Shown here: in pieces, positions 12,088 through 27,000 of the stretch
How the letters are laid out: each line of letters starts with the position of its first letter
How positions within the stretch are numbered: the first letter of the stretch is position 1
Assembly (NCBI GenBank): GCA_012861695.1
Contig: JAAOOA010000374.1
Coordinates: forward strand, 248,001-312,000
From: Trematomus loennbergii
Taxonomy: Eukaryota > Chordata > Actinopteri > Perciformes > Nototheniidae
Reading direction: 5' to 3'
DNA length: 64,000 bases
Program-made: the position numbers and the translations under genes
Notes under the pieces: model-generated
What the model was told of the DNA's origin: nothing
What the model saw: the letters and a program-made list of their open reading frames with translations, nothing else
Databases searched by the model: none

Positions 12088-15000
12088 GTAAGATGGGTGT
12101 GTCTGATGTAAATTGATTGATTTAAAATGTCTTTATTGAATCGAAGAAAAAGGTTGTAAACAAACAAAATTATCTGAAGCAAATGTACGGTTGTTCTAAT
12201 ACAAGTCAGAGTATATTGCTATCTTTTATATAACCGTTAGTTAATGAAAAAGCTCCTGTGTTTTGAAATATTATATACTTTGGGATTTATTTTAGCTACA
12301 ACAACTACTGCAGCACAATCAAGTGCAGCACCTACAACTGCTGCTCCTACGACAAAAGCACCTACAACTGCGGCACCTACAACAACAGCAGCAACAACTA
12401 CTATCGCTCCTACAACAGCTGTACCTACAACTACTGCTTCACCTACAACTGTAGCCCCTACAACTGCAGCACCAACAACACTAGCACCTACAACTGCTGC
12501 ACCAACAACTGCTGCACCTACAACTGCAGCCCCTACTACTGTTGCAACAACAACAGCAGCACCTACAACTACTGCTGCTCCGACTACGGTACAACCTACA
12601 ACTACTGCTTCACCTACAACTGCAGCCCCTACTACTGTTCCAACAACAACAGCAGCACCTACAACTACTGCTGCTCCGACTACGGTGCAACCTAAAACTA
12701 CTGCTGCACCTACAACTGCAGCCCCTACTACTGCTGCACCTATAACAGCAGCTCTTACTACTGTTGCAACAACAACAGCAGCACCTACAACTGTTGCAAC
12801 AACAACAGCACACCTACAACTACTGCTGCACCTACAACTGTATCCCCTACTAATGTTGCAACAACAACAGCAGCACCTACAACTACTGCTGCTCGGACTA
12901 CGGTGCAACCTACAACTACTGCTGCTCCGACAACGGTGCAACCTACAACTACTGCTTCACCTACAACTGCAGCCCCTACTACTGCTGCAACAACAACAGC
13001 AGCACCTACAACTGTTGCAACAACAACAGCAGCACCTACAACTACTGCTGTACCTACAACTGCAGCCCCTACTACTGTTGCAACAACAACAGCAGCACCT
13101 ACAACTACTGCTGCACCTACAACTGCATCCCTACTAATGTTGCAACAACAACAGCAGCACCTACAACTACTGCTGCTCGGACTACGGTGCAACCTACAAC
13201 TACTGCTGCTCCGACAACGGTGCAACCTACAACTACTGCTTCACCTACAACAGCAGCCCCTACTACTGTTGCAACAACAACAGCAGCACTACAACTGTTG
13301 CAACAACAACAGCAGCACCTACCACTACTGCTGCTCCGACAACGGTGCAACCAAAACTACTGCTGTACCTACAACTGCAGCCCCTACTACTGTTGCAACA
13401 ACAACTGCAGCTCCTACAACTACTGCTGCTCCGACAACGGTGCAACCAACAACTACTGCTGCTCCTACAACAGCAGCACCTACTACTGTTGCAACAACAA
13501 CAGCAGCACTACAACTACTGCTGCACCTACAACTGCAGCCCTACTACTGTTGCAACAACAACAGCAGCACCTACAACTACTGCTGCTCCGACTACGGTGC
13601 AACCTACAACTACTGCTTCACCTACAACTGCAGCCCCTACTACTGTTGCAACAACAACAGCAGCACCTACAACTACTGCTGCTCCGACAACGGTGCAACC
13701 TACAACTACTGCTTCACCTACAACTGCAGCCCCTACTACTGTTGCAACAACACAGCAGCACCTACAACTGTTGCAACAACAACAGCAGCACCTACAACTA
13801 CTGCTGCTCCGACAACGGTGCAACCAACAACTACTGCTGTACCTACAACTGCAGCCCCTACTACTGTTGCAACAACAACTGCAGCACCTACAACTACTGC
13901 TGCTCCGACAACGGTGCAACCAACAACTACTGCTGCTCCTACAACAGCAGCACCTACTACTGTTGCAACAACAACAGCAGCACCTACAACTACTGCTGCA
14001 CCTACAACTGCAGCCCCTACTACTGTTGCAACAACAACAGCAGCACCTACAACTACTGCTGCTCCGACAACGGTGCAACCTACAACTACTGCTTCACCTA
14101 CAACTGCAGCCCCTACTACTGTTGCAACAACAACAGCACCTACAACTACTGCTGCACCTACAACTACTGCTGCTCCGACAATGGTGCAACCTACAACTAC
14201 TGCTTCACCTACAACTGCAGCCCCTACTACTGTTGCAACAACAACAGCACCTACAACTACTGCTGCACCTACAACTACTGCTGCTCCGACTACGGTGCAA
14301 CCTACAACTACTGCTGCTCCGACAACGGTGCAACCTACAACTACTGCTTCACCTACAACAGCAGAGCCTACTACTGTTGCAACAACAACAGCAGCACCTA
14401 CAACTACTGCTGCTCGGACTACGGTGCAACCTACAACTACTGCTGCTCCGACAACGGTGCAACCTACAACTACTGCTTCACCTACAACTGCAGCCCCTAC
14501 TACTGTTGCAACAACAACAGCACCTACAACTACTGCTGCACCTACAACTACTGCTGCTCCGACTACGGTGCAACCTACAACTACTGCTGCTCCGACAACG
14601 GTGCAACCTACAACTACTGCTTCACCTACAACTGCAGCCCCTACTACTGCTGCAACAACAACAGCAGCACCTATAACTGTTGCAACAACAACAGCAGCAC
14701 CTACAACTACTGCTGCACCTACAACTGCATCCCCTACTAATGTTGCAACAACAACAGCAGCACCTACAACTACTGCTGCTCGGACTACGGTGCAACCTAC
14801 AACTACTGCTGCTCCGACAACGGTGCAACCTACAACTACTGCTTCACCTACAACAGCAGCCCTACTACTGTTGCAACAACAACAGCAGCACCTACAACTG
14901 TTGCAACAACAACAGCAGCACCTACAACTACTGCTGCTCCGACAACGGTGCAACCAACAACTACTGCTGTACCTACAACTGCAGCCCCTACTACTGTTGC

Positions 15001-18000
15001 AACAACAACTGCAGCTCCTACAACTACTGCTGCTCCGACAACGGTGCAACCAACAACTATTGCTGCTCCTACAACAGCAGCACCTACTACTGTTGCAACA
15101 ACAACAGCAGCACCTACAACTACTGCTGCACCTACAACTGCAGCCCCTACTACTGTTGCAACAACAACAGCAGCACCTACAACTACTGCTGCTCCGACTA
15201 CGGTGCAACCTACAACTACTACTTCACCTACAACTGCAGCCCCTACTACTGTTGCAACAACAACAGCAGCACCTACAACTACTGCTGCTCCGACAACGGT
15301 GCAACCTACAACTACTGCTTCACCTACAACTGCAGCCCCTACTACTGTTGCAACAACAACAGCAGCACCTACAACTGTTGCAACAACAACAGCAGCACCT
15401 ACAACTACTGCTGCTCCGACAACGGTGCAACCAACAACTACTGCTGTACCTACAACTGCAGCCCCTACTACTGTTGCAACAACAACTGCAGCACCTACAA
15501 CTACTGCTGCTCCGACAACGGTGCAACCAACAACTACTGCTACTCCTACAACAGCAGCACCTACTACTGTTGCAACAACAACAGCAGCACCTACAACTAC
15601 TGCTGCACCTACAACTGCAGCCCCTACTACTGTTGCAACAACAACAGCAGCACCTACAACTACTGCTGCTCCGACAACGGTGCAACCTACAACTACTGCT
15701 TCACCTACAACTGCAGCCCCTACTACTGTTGCAACAACAACAGCACCTACAACTACTGCTGCACCTACAACTACTGCTGCTCCGACAATGGTGCAACCTA
15801 CAAATACTGCTTCACCTACAACTGCAGCCCCTACTACTGTTGCAACAACAACAGCACCTACAACTACAGCTGCACCTACAACTACTGCTGCTCCGACTAC
15901 GGTGCAACCTACAACTACTGCTGCTCCGACAACGGTGCAACCTACAACTACTGCTTCACCTACAACAGCAGAGCCTACTACTGTTGCAACAACAACAGCA
16001 GCACCTACTACTGTTGCAACAACAACAGCAGCACCTACAACTACTGCTGCTCCGACAACAGTACAACCTACAACTACTGCTGCTCCGACAACAGTACAAC
16101 CTACAACTACTGCTGCTCCGACAACGGTACAACCTACAACTACTGCTTCACCTACAACTGCAGCCCCTACTACTGTTGCAACAACAACAGCAGCACCTAC
16201 AACTACGGATGCACCTACAACTACTGCTGCACCTACAACTGCATCCCTACTAATGTTGCAACAACAACAGCAGCACTACAACTACTGCTGCTCGGACTAC
16301 GGTGCAACCTACAACTACTGCTGCTCCGACAACAGTACAACCTACAACTACTGCTGCTCCGACAACGGTACAACCTACAACTACTGCTTCACCTACAAAC
16401 TGCAGCCCCTACTACTGTTGCAACAACAACAGCAGCACCTACAACTACGGATGCACCTACAACTACGGATGCACCTACAACTGCATCCCCTACTAATGTT
16501 GCAACAACAACAGCAGCACCTACAACTACTGCTGCTCCGACTACGGTGCAACCTACAACTACTGCTTCACCTACAACTGCAGCCCCTACTACTGCTGCAC
16601 CTACAACAGCAGAGCCTACTACTGTTGCAACAACAACAGCAGCACCTACTACTGTTGCAACAACAACAGCAGCACCTACAACTACTGCTGCACCTACAAC
16701 TGCAGCCCCTACTACTGTTGAAACAACAACAGCAGCACCTACAACTACTGCTGCTCCGACTATGGTGCAACCTACAACTACTGCTGCTCCGACAACGGTG
16801 CAACCTACAACTACTGCTTCACCTACAACTGCAGCCCCTACTACTGTTGCAACAACAACAGCACCTACAACTACTGCTGCACTGCTGCACCTACAACTAC
16901 TGCTGCTCCGACAATGGTGCAACCTACAACTACTGCTTCACCTACAACTGCAGCCCCTACTACTGCTGCACCTACAACAGCAGAGCCTACTACTGTTGCA
17001 ACAACACAGCAGCGCCTACAACTACTGCTGCTCCGACAACAGTACAACTACAACTACTGCTGCTCCGACAACAGTACAACCTACACTACTGCTGCTCCGA
17101 CAACGGTACAACCTACAACTACTGCTTCACCTACAACTGCAGCCCCTACTACTGCTGCACCTATAACAGCAGCACCTACAACTGTTGCAACAACAACAGT
17201 CAGCACCTACAACTACGGATGCACTCTACAACTACTGATGCACCTACAACTACTGCTGCACCTACAACTGCATCCCCTACTAATGTTGCAACAACAACAG
17301 CAGCACCTACAACTACTGCTGCTCGGACTACGGTGCAACCTACAACTACTGCTTCACCTACAACTGCAGCCCCTACTAATGTTGCAACAACAACAGCAGC
17401 ACCTACAACTACTGCTGCTCGGACTACGGTGCAACCTACAACTACTGCTGCTCCGACAACAGTACAACCTACAACTACTGCTGCACCTACAACGCATCCC
17501 CTACTAATGTTGCAACAACAACAGCAGCACCTACAACTACTGCTGCTCCGACAACAGTACAACCTACAACTACTGCTTCACCTACAACTGCAGCCCCTAC
17601 TACTGCTGCACCTATAACAGCAGCACCTACAACTGTTGCAACAACAACAGCAGCACCTACAACTACTGATACACCTACAACTACTGATGCACCTACAACT
17701 ACTGCAGCACCTACAACTACTGCTGCTCCGACAACGGTGCAACCTACAACTACTGCTTCAACTACAACTGCAGCCCCTACTACTGTTGCAACAACAACAG
17801 CATCACCTACTACTGTTGCAACAACAACAGCAGCACCTACCTACAACTACTGCTGCTCCGACAACTGCAGCACCTACAACTACTGCTGCACCTACAACTG
17901 CATCCCCTACTAATGTTGCAACAACAACACAGCACCTACAACTACTGCTGCTCCGACAACAGTACAACCTACAACTACTGCTTCACCTACAACTGCAGCC

Positions 18001-21000
18001 CCTACTACTGTTGCAACAACAACAACAGCATCACCTACTACTGTTGCAACAACAACAGCAGCACCTACAACCACTGCTGCTCTGACAACGGTGCAACCTA
18101 CAACTACTGCTATACCTACAACTGCAGCCCCTACTACTGTTGCAACAACAACAGCATCACCTACTACTACTGTTGCAACAACAACAGCAGCACCTACAAC
18201 CACTGCTGCTCTGACAACGGTGCAACCTACAACTACTGCTATACCTACAACTGCAGCCCTTCTACTGTTGCAACAACAACTGCAGCCCTACTACTGTTGC
18301 AACAACAACAGCAGCACCTACATCTACTGCTGCACCTACAACTGCAGCCCCTACTACTGTTGCAACAACAGCAGCACCTACAACTACTGCTTCACCTACA
18401 ACTGCAGCCCCTACTACTGTTGCAACAACACAGCAGCAACTACAACTACTGCTGCTCCAACAACGGTGCCACCTACAACTACTGCTGCACCTACGACAGC
18501 TGCACCTACTACTGTTGCAACAACAACAGCAGCACCTACAACTACTGCTGCACCTACAACTGCAGCCCCTACTACTGTTGCAACAACAACAGCAGCAACT
18601 AACACTACTGCTGCACCAACGACAGCTGTACCTACTACTGTTGCAACAACAACAGCAGCACCTAAAACTACTGCTGCACTACAACTGCAGCCCCTACTAC
18701 TGTTGCAACAACAACAGCAGCACCTACACTACTGCTGCAACCTACAACTGCAGCCCCTACTACTGTTGCAACAACAACAGCAGCACCTACAACTACTGCT
18801 GACCTACGACAGCTGCACCTACTACTGTTGCAACAACAACAGCAGCACCTACAACTGTTGCAACAACAACAGCAGCACCTACAACTTCTGCTTCACCTAC
18901 AACTGCAGCCCCTACTACTGTTGCAACAACAACAGCAGCACCTACAACTGTTGCAACAACAACAGCAGCACCTACAACTTCTGCTTCACCTACAACTGCA
19001 GCCCCTACTACTGTTGCAACAACAACAGCAGCCCCCTTCTACTGTTGCAACAACAACAGCAGCACCTACAACTGTTGCAACGACAACAGCAGCACCTACA
19101 CTACTGCTGCACCTACAACTGCAGCCCCTACAACTGTTGCAACAACAACAGCAGCACCTACAACTACTGCTGCACCTACAACTGCAGCCCCTACTACTGT
19201 TGCAACAACAACAGCAGCCCCTTCTACTGTTGCAACAACAACAGCAGCACCTACAACTACTGCTGCACCTACAACTGCACCCCTACTACTGTTGCAACAA
19301 CAACAGCAGCCCCTTCTACTGTTGCAACAACAACAGCAGCACCTACAACTGTTGCAACGACAACAGCAGCACCTACAACTACTGCTGCACCTACAACTGC
19401 AGCCCCTACTACTGTTGCAACAACAACAGCAGCACCTACAACTACTGCTGCACCACAACTGCAGCCCCTACTAACTGTTGCAACAACAACAGCAGCACCT
19501 ACAACTACTGCTGCACCTACAACAGCAGCCCCTACTACTGTTGCAACAACAACAGCAGCACCTACAACTATTGCTGCACCTACGACAGCTGCACCTACTA
19601 CTGTTGCAACAACAACAGCAGCACCTACAACTGTTGCAACAACAACAGCAGCACCTACAACTACTGCTGCACCTACAACTGCAGCCCTACTACTGTTGCA
19701 ACAACAACAGCAGCACACTACAACCACTGCTGCTCCAACAACGGTGCCACCTACAACTTCTGCTTCACCTACAACTGCAGCCCCTACTACTGTTGCAACA
19801 ACAACAGCAGCCCCTTCTACTGTTGCAACAACAAATGCAGCACCTACAACTGTTGCAACGACACAGCAGCACCTACAACTACTGCTGCACCTACAACTGC
19901 AGCCCCTACAACTGTTGCAAACAACAACAGCAGCACCTACAACTACTGCTGCAACCTACAACTGCAGCCCTACTACTGTTGCAACAACAACAGCACACAC
20001 AACTACTGCTGCACCTACAACTGCAGCCCCTACTACTGTTGCAACAACAACAGCAGCACCTACAACTACTGCTGCACCTACAACTGCAGCCCCTACTACT
20101 GTTGCAACAAAACAGCAGCACCTACAACTCGCTGCACACAACAGCAGCCCCTACTACTGTTGCAACAACAACAGCAGCACCTACAACTGTTGCAACAACA
20201 ACAGCAGCACCTACAACTACTGCTGCACCTACAACACAGCCCCTACTACTGTTGCAACAACAACAGCAGCCCCTACTACTGTTGCAACAACAACAGCAGC
20301 ACCTACAACTACTGCTGCACCTACAACAGCAGCCCCTACTACTGCTGCAACAACAACAACAGCAGCACCTACAACTACTGCTGTACCTACAACTACTGCT
20401 GTTCCGACAACGGTGCAACCTACAACTACTGCTTCACCTACAACTGCAGCCCCTACTACTGTTGCAACAACAACAACAGCAGCACCTACAACTACTGCTG
20501 CACCTACAACAGCAGCCCCTACTACTGCTGCACCTAAAACTACTGCTGTTCCGACAACGGTGCAACCTACAACTACTGCTTCACCTACAACTGCAGCCCC
20601 TACTACTGTTGCAACAAACAACAGCAGCACCTACAACTACTGCTGTACCTACAACTACTGCTGTTCCGACAACGGTGCAACTACAACTACTGCTTCACCT
20701 ACAACTGCAGCCCATCCTACTGTTGCAACAACAACAGCACCTACAACTACTGCTGTACCTACAACTACTGCTGTTCCGACAATGGTGCAACCTACAACTA
20801 CTGCTTCACCTACAACTGCAGCACCTACTACTGTTGCAACAACCACACAGCAGCACCTACAACTACTGCTTCACCTACAACTGCAACCCTACTACTGTTG
20901 CAACAACAACAGCAGCACTACAACTACTGCTTCACCTTCAACTGGAGCCCTACTACAGTTGCACAACAACAGCTGCACCAACAACTGTAGCATCTACATC

Positions 21001-24000
21001 TGCTGCACCAACAACAGGAGCACCTACAACTTCTGCTCCTACAACAGTAGCAACAACTACTATCGCACCTACAACAGCTGCACCAACAACTGTTGCACCT
21101 ACAACAGCTGCACCAACAACTGTTGCACCTACAACTTCTGCTCCTACAACAGTAGCAACAACTACTATCGCACCTACAACAGCTGCACCAACAACTGTTG
21201 CACCTAGACAACAGCTGCACCAACAACTGTTGCACCTACAACTTCTGCTCCTACAACAGTAGCACAACTACTATCGCACCTATAACAGATGCTCCAACAA
21301 CATTAGCACCAACTACTGCTGCTCCAACAACGATGCAACCGACAACTTCTGCTGCACCTACGACAGCAGCAGCTACAACATCTGCACTTGCGACAGCCAC
21401 ACATCTACGACTGCTCCACCTACAACTACACCATCCGCAGCAACAACAAAACCTACAGCCCCTGAAACCACTTATATTCTCTCATCAGAATTTAAAGAAG
21501 TGGCTTTTTCACCTGCCCTCACTGACTCCAACACCGATGAATACAAAGCACTTGAAAGATCAGCTCTAAATGCGGTGAGAGCATTTCCAAAACATACATC
21601 TGTTATTGATTGCATAAGCAATTTGAAAAAGATGATTGAACAGAATGTGTTTTCCCAAAGAATACCTTTTTTTTTAAATAACAAGATAAATTCAGTTGAA
21701 CTGTTATAATTTAATTTAGGGAAAAATGTGCTTGAAATGTACTTATGGTCTTTGAATGTTGCTTTATTTTTGCAGTGTAACAATAGATACAGAAGCAAGT
21801 TTCCGAACACGTTTTCCCACTGCATTTTGAACAATTCAGGTAAATGAAAAATCAAAGTGTGCTTCTCTGATTGAATTCTATATGAAGATTGAGAACTTAA
21901 CATTGGTAACTTCCAATCGAGATGGAATCATAACCACCTATTTAAAAAGAAACAGGATCATCTATTTAATATAACACTTCTTCCTCTCTTTTCTATGATA
22001 CAGTCCTTAAATCCACCAAAAGACAACGAAACTCAAGCAACTGTGGGGATTGTGTTCCAAGGGACTACTGCCATTGCAGAGCTCCCACAGAATTATGTTG
22101 TTGCTCAAACCTTAGTAGAAGCTCTGAATAATTCCACCAATACTCCTAACCTGAGCATTAACCTGCTTCAGTCAAAGTATTAGGTAAGTTAACACATCAC
22201 AATGAATCGTCCTTTCTGATCAGTGAATTTAATTTGGTTAGTACTAACATATCCTTTTAAATATGATTTGTTTCACAGCAAGTCCAGTTCAAGATCCGAT
22301 TACGACTGCTCCACCTACACAACCCATCCGCAGCAACAACAACACCTGCAGCCCTGAACCCACTTATATTCTCTCAGCAGAATTTAAAGAAGTGGCTTTT
22401 TCACCTGCCCTCACTGACTCCAACAGCGATGAATACAAAGCACTTGAAACAGCAGCTCTAAATGCGGTGAGAGCATTTTCAAAATAACATCTGTTATTGA
22501 TTGCAGAAGCAATGTGAAAAAGATGATTGAACAGAATGTGTTTGACCAAAGAATAACTTTTTTAAATAAAAGATAAATTCAGTTGACCTGTTGTAATTTC
22601 ATTTACGGAAAAAATGTGCTTGAAATGTACTTATGGTCTTTGAATGTTGCTTTCTTTTCACAGTGTAACAAGAATACAGAAGCATGTTTCCAAACACGTT
22701 TTCCCACTGCATTTTGAAAAACTTCAGGTAAATGAAAAATCAAAGTGTGCTTCTCTGATTGAATTCTATATGAAGGTTGAGAACTTAACATTGGTAACTT
22801 CCAATCGAGATGGAATCATAACCACACTATTTAAAAAAGAAACAGGATCATCTAATATGTATAGTATAACACTTCTTCCTCTCTTTTCTATGATACAGTG
22901 CCTTAAATCCACCAAAAGACAACGAAACTCAAGCAACTGTGGGGATTGTGTTCCAAGGGACTACTGCCATTGCAGAGCTCCCACAGAATTATGTTGTTGC
23001 TCAAACCTTAGTAGAAGCTCTGAATAATTCCACCAATAGTCCTAATCTGAGCATTAACCTGCTTCAGTCAAAGTATTAGGTAAGTAAACACATCACAATG
23101 AATCGTCCTTTCTGATCAGTGAATTTAACATTTGGTTAGTACTAACATATCCTTTTAAACATGAATTTGTTTCACAGCAAGTCCAGTTCCAGATCCGATT
23201 ATGACTGCTCCACCTACAACAACTCCATCCGCAGCAACAACAACACCTGCAGCCCTGAACCCACTTATATTCTCTCAGCAGAATTTAAAGAAGTGGCTTT
23301 TTCCCTGCCCTCACTGACTCCAACAGCGATGAATACAAAGCACTTGAAACAGCAGCTCTAAATGCGGTGAGAGCATTTTCAAAATAAACATATGTTATTG
23401 ATTGCAGAAGCAATGTGAAAAAGATGATTGAACAGAATGTGTTTGCCCAAAGAATAACTTTTTTTAAAAAAAAGATAAATTCAGTTGACCTGTTGTAATT
23501 TCATTACGGAAAAATGTGCTTGAAATGTACTTATGGTCTTTGAATGTTGCTTTCTTTTCACAGTGTAACAATGAATACAGAAGCATGTTTCCAAAACACG
23601 TTTTCCCACTGCATTTTGAAAACTTCAGGTAAATGAAAAATCAAAGTGTGCTTCTCTGATTGAATTCTATATGAAGGGTTGAGAACTTAACATTGGTAAC
23701 TTCCAATCGTGATGGAATCATAACCAACTATTTAAAAAAAGAAACAGGATCATCTCATGTCATAGTATAACACTTCTTCCTCTCTTTTCTATGATACAGT
23801 GCCTTAAATCCACCAAAAGACAACGAAACTCAAGCAACTATGGGATTGTGTTCCATGGGACTACTGCCATTGCAGAACTCCCACAGAATTATGTTGTTGC
23901 TCAAACCTTAGTAGAAGCTCTGAATAATTCCACCAATAGTCCTAATCTGAGCATTAACCCTGCTTCAGTCAAAGTATTAGGTAAGTAACACATCACAATG

Positions 24001-27000
24001 AATCGTCCTTTCTGATCAGTGAATTTAACATTTGGTTAGTACTAACATATCCTTTTAAATATGAATTTGTTTCACAGCAAGTCCAGTTCCAGATCCGATT
24101 ACGACTGCTCCACCTACAACAACTCCATCCGCAGCAACAACAACACCTGCAGCCCCTGAACCCACTTATATTCTCTCTGCAGAATTTAAAGAAGTGGCTT
24201 TTTCACCTGCCCTCACTGACTCCAACAGCGATGAATACAAAGCACTTGAAACAGCAGCTCTAAATGCGGTGAGAGCATTTCAAAATAAACATGTTATTGA
24301 TTGCAGAAGCAATGTGAAAAAGATGATTGAACAGAATGTGTTTGCCCAAAGAATAACTTTTTTTAAATAAAAAGATAAATTCAGTTGACCTGTTGTAATT
24401 TCATTTACGGAAAAATGTGCTTGAAATGTACTTATGGTCTTTGAATGTTGCTTTCTTTTCACAGTGTAACAATGAATACAGAAGCATGTTTCCAAACACG
24501 TTTTCCCACTGCATTTTGAAAAATTCAGGTAAATGAAAAATCAAAGTGTGCTTCTCTGATTGAATTCTATATGAAGGGTTGAGAACTTAACATTGGTAAC
24601 TTCCAATCGTGATGGAATCATAACCACATATTTAAAAAAGAAACAGGATCATCTCATGTCATAGTATAACACTTCTTCCTCTCTTTTCTATGATACAGTG
24701 CCTTAAATCCACCAAAAGACAACGAAACTCAAGCAACTGTGGGGATTGTGTTCCATGGGACTACTGCCATTGCAGAGCTCCCACAGAATTATGTTGTTGC
24801 TCAAACCTTAGTAGAAGCTCTGAATAATTCCACCAATAGTCCTAATCTGAGCATTAACCCTGCTTCAGTCAAAGTATTAGGTAAGTAAACACATCACAAT
24901 GAATCGTCCTTTCTGATCAGTGAATTTAACATTTGGTTAGTACTAACATATCCTTTTAAATATGAATTTGTTTCACAGCAAGTCCAGTTCCAGATCCGAT
25001 TATGACTGCTCCACCTACAACAACTCCATCCGCAGCAACAACAACACCTGCAGCCCCTGAACCCACTTATATTCTCTCAGCAGAATTTAAAGAAGTGGCT
25101 TTTTCCCCTGCCCTCACTGACTCCAACAGCGATGAATACAAAGCACTTGAAACAGCAGCTCTAAATGCGGTGAGAGCATTTTCAAAATAAACATCTGTTA
25201 TTGATTGCAGAAGCAATGTGAAAAAGATGATTGAACAGAATGTGTTTGCCCAAAGAATAACTTTTTTTAAATAAAAGATAAATTCAGTTGACCTGTTGTA
25301 ATTTCATTTACGGAAAAATGTGCTTGAAATGTACTTATGGTCTTTGAATGTTGCTTTCTTTTCACAGTGTAACAATGAATACAGAAGCATGTTTCCAAAC
25401 ACGTTTTCCCACTGCATTTTGAAAAACTTCAGGTAAATGAAAAATCAAAGTGTGCTTCTCTGATTGAATTCTATATGAAGGTTGAGAACTTAACATTGGT
25501 AACTTCCAATCGTGATGGAATCATAACCAACTATTTAAAAAAAGAAACAGGATCATCTCATGTCATAGTATAACACTTCTTCCTCTCTTTTCTATGATAC
25601 AGTGCCTTAAATCCACCAAAAGACAACGAAACTCAAGCAACTATGGGGATTGTGTTCCATGGGACTACTGCCATTGCAGAACTCCCACAGAATTATGTTG
25701 TTGCTCAAACCTTAGTAGAAGCTCTGAATAATTCCACCAATAGTCCTAATCTGAGCATTAACCCTGCTTCAGTCAAAGTATTAGGTAAGTAAACACATCA
25801 CAATGAATCGTCCTTTCTGATCAGTGAATTAACATTTGGTTAGTACTAACATATCCTTTTAAATATGAATTTGTTTCACAGCAAGTCCAGTTCCAGATCC
25901 GATTACGACTGCTCCACCTACACAACTCCATCCGCAGCAACAACAACACCTGCAGCCCCTGAACCCACTTATATTCTCTCAGCAGAATTTAAAGAAGTGG
26001 CTTTTTCACCTGCCCTCACTGACTCCAACAGCGATGAATACAAAGCACTTGAAACAGCAGCTCAAATGCGGTGAGAGCATTTTCAAAATAAACATGTTAT
26101 TGATTGCAGAAGCAATGTGAAAAAGATGATTGAACAGAATGTGTTTGCCCAAAGAATAACTTTTTTTAAATAAAAAGATAAATTCAGTTGACCTGTTGTA
26201 ATTTCATTTACGGAAAAATGTGCTTGAAATGTACTTATGGTCTTTGAATGTTGCTTTCTTTTCACAGTGTAACAATGAATACAGAAGCATGTTTCCAAAC
26301 ACGTTTTCCCACTGCATTTTGAAAAACTTCAGGTAAATGAAAAATCAAAGTGTGCTTCTCTGATTGAATTCTATATGAAGGGTTGAGAACTTAACATTGT
26401 AACTTCCAATCGTGATGGAATCATAACCACCTATTTAAAAAAGAAACAGGATCATCTCATGTCATAGTATAACACTTCTTCCTCTTTTTCTATGATACAG
26501 TGCCTTAAATCCACCAAAAGACAACGAAACTCAAGCAACTGGGGATTGTGTTCCATGGGACTACTGCCATTGCAGCTCCCACAGAATTATGTTGTTGCTC
26601 AAACCTTAGTAGAAGCTCTGAATAATTCCACCAATAGTCCTAATCTGAGCATTAACCCTGCTTCAGTCAAAGTATTAGGTAAGTAAACACATCACAATGA
26701 ATCGTCCTTTCTGATCAGTGAATTAACATTTGGTTAGTACTAACATATCCTTTTAAATATGAATTTGTTTCACAGCAAGTCCAGTTCCAGATCCGATTAC
26801 GACTGCTCCACCTACAACAACACCATCCGCAGCAACAACAACACCTGCAGCCCCTGAACCCACTTATATTCTCTCAGCAGAATTTAAAGAAGTGGCTTTT
26901 TCACCTGCCCTCACTGACTCCAACAGCGATGAATACAAAGCACTTGAAACAGCAGCTCTAAATGCGGTGAGAGCATTTTCAAAATAAACATATGTTATTG

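Noticed and set aside
12237..21267. Long minus-strand Val/Ala/Gly-rich frames and plus-strand Gln/Leu- or Tyr/Cys-rich frames
   Set aside because: They are shadows of the PTS repeat. Only the Thr/Ala/Pro frame joins the signal exon and the SEA exon by good splice sites.
12296..21403. Thr-Ala-rich repeat as an antifreeze glycoprotein gene
   Set aside because: Antifreeze glycoproteins use short Thr-Ala-Ala/Pro units with cleavable spacers. Here Pro-Thr-Thr units lead into SEA domains, which is mucin architecture.
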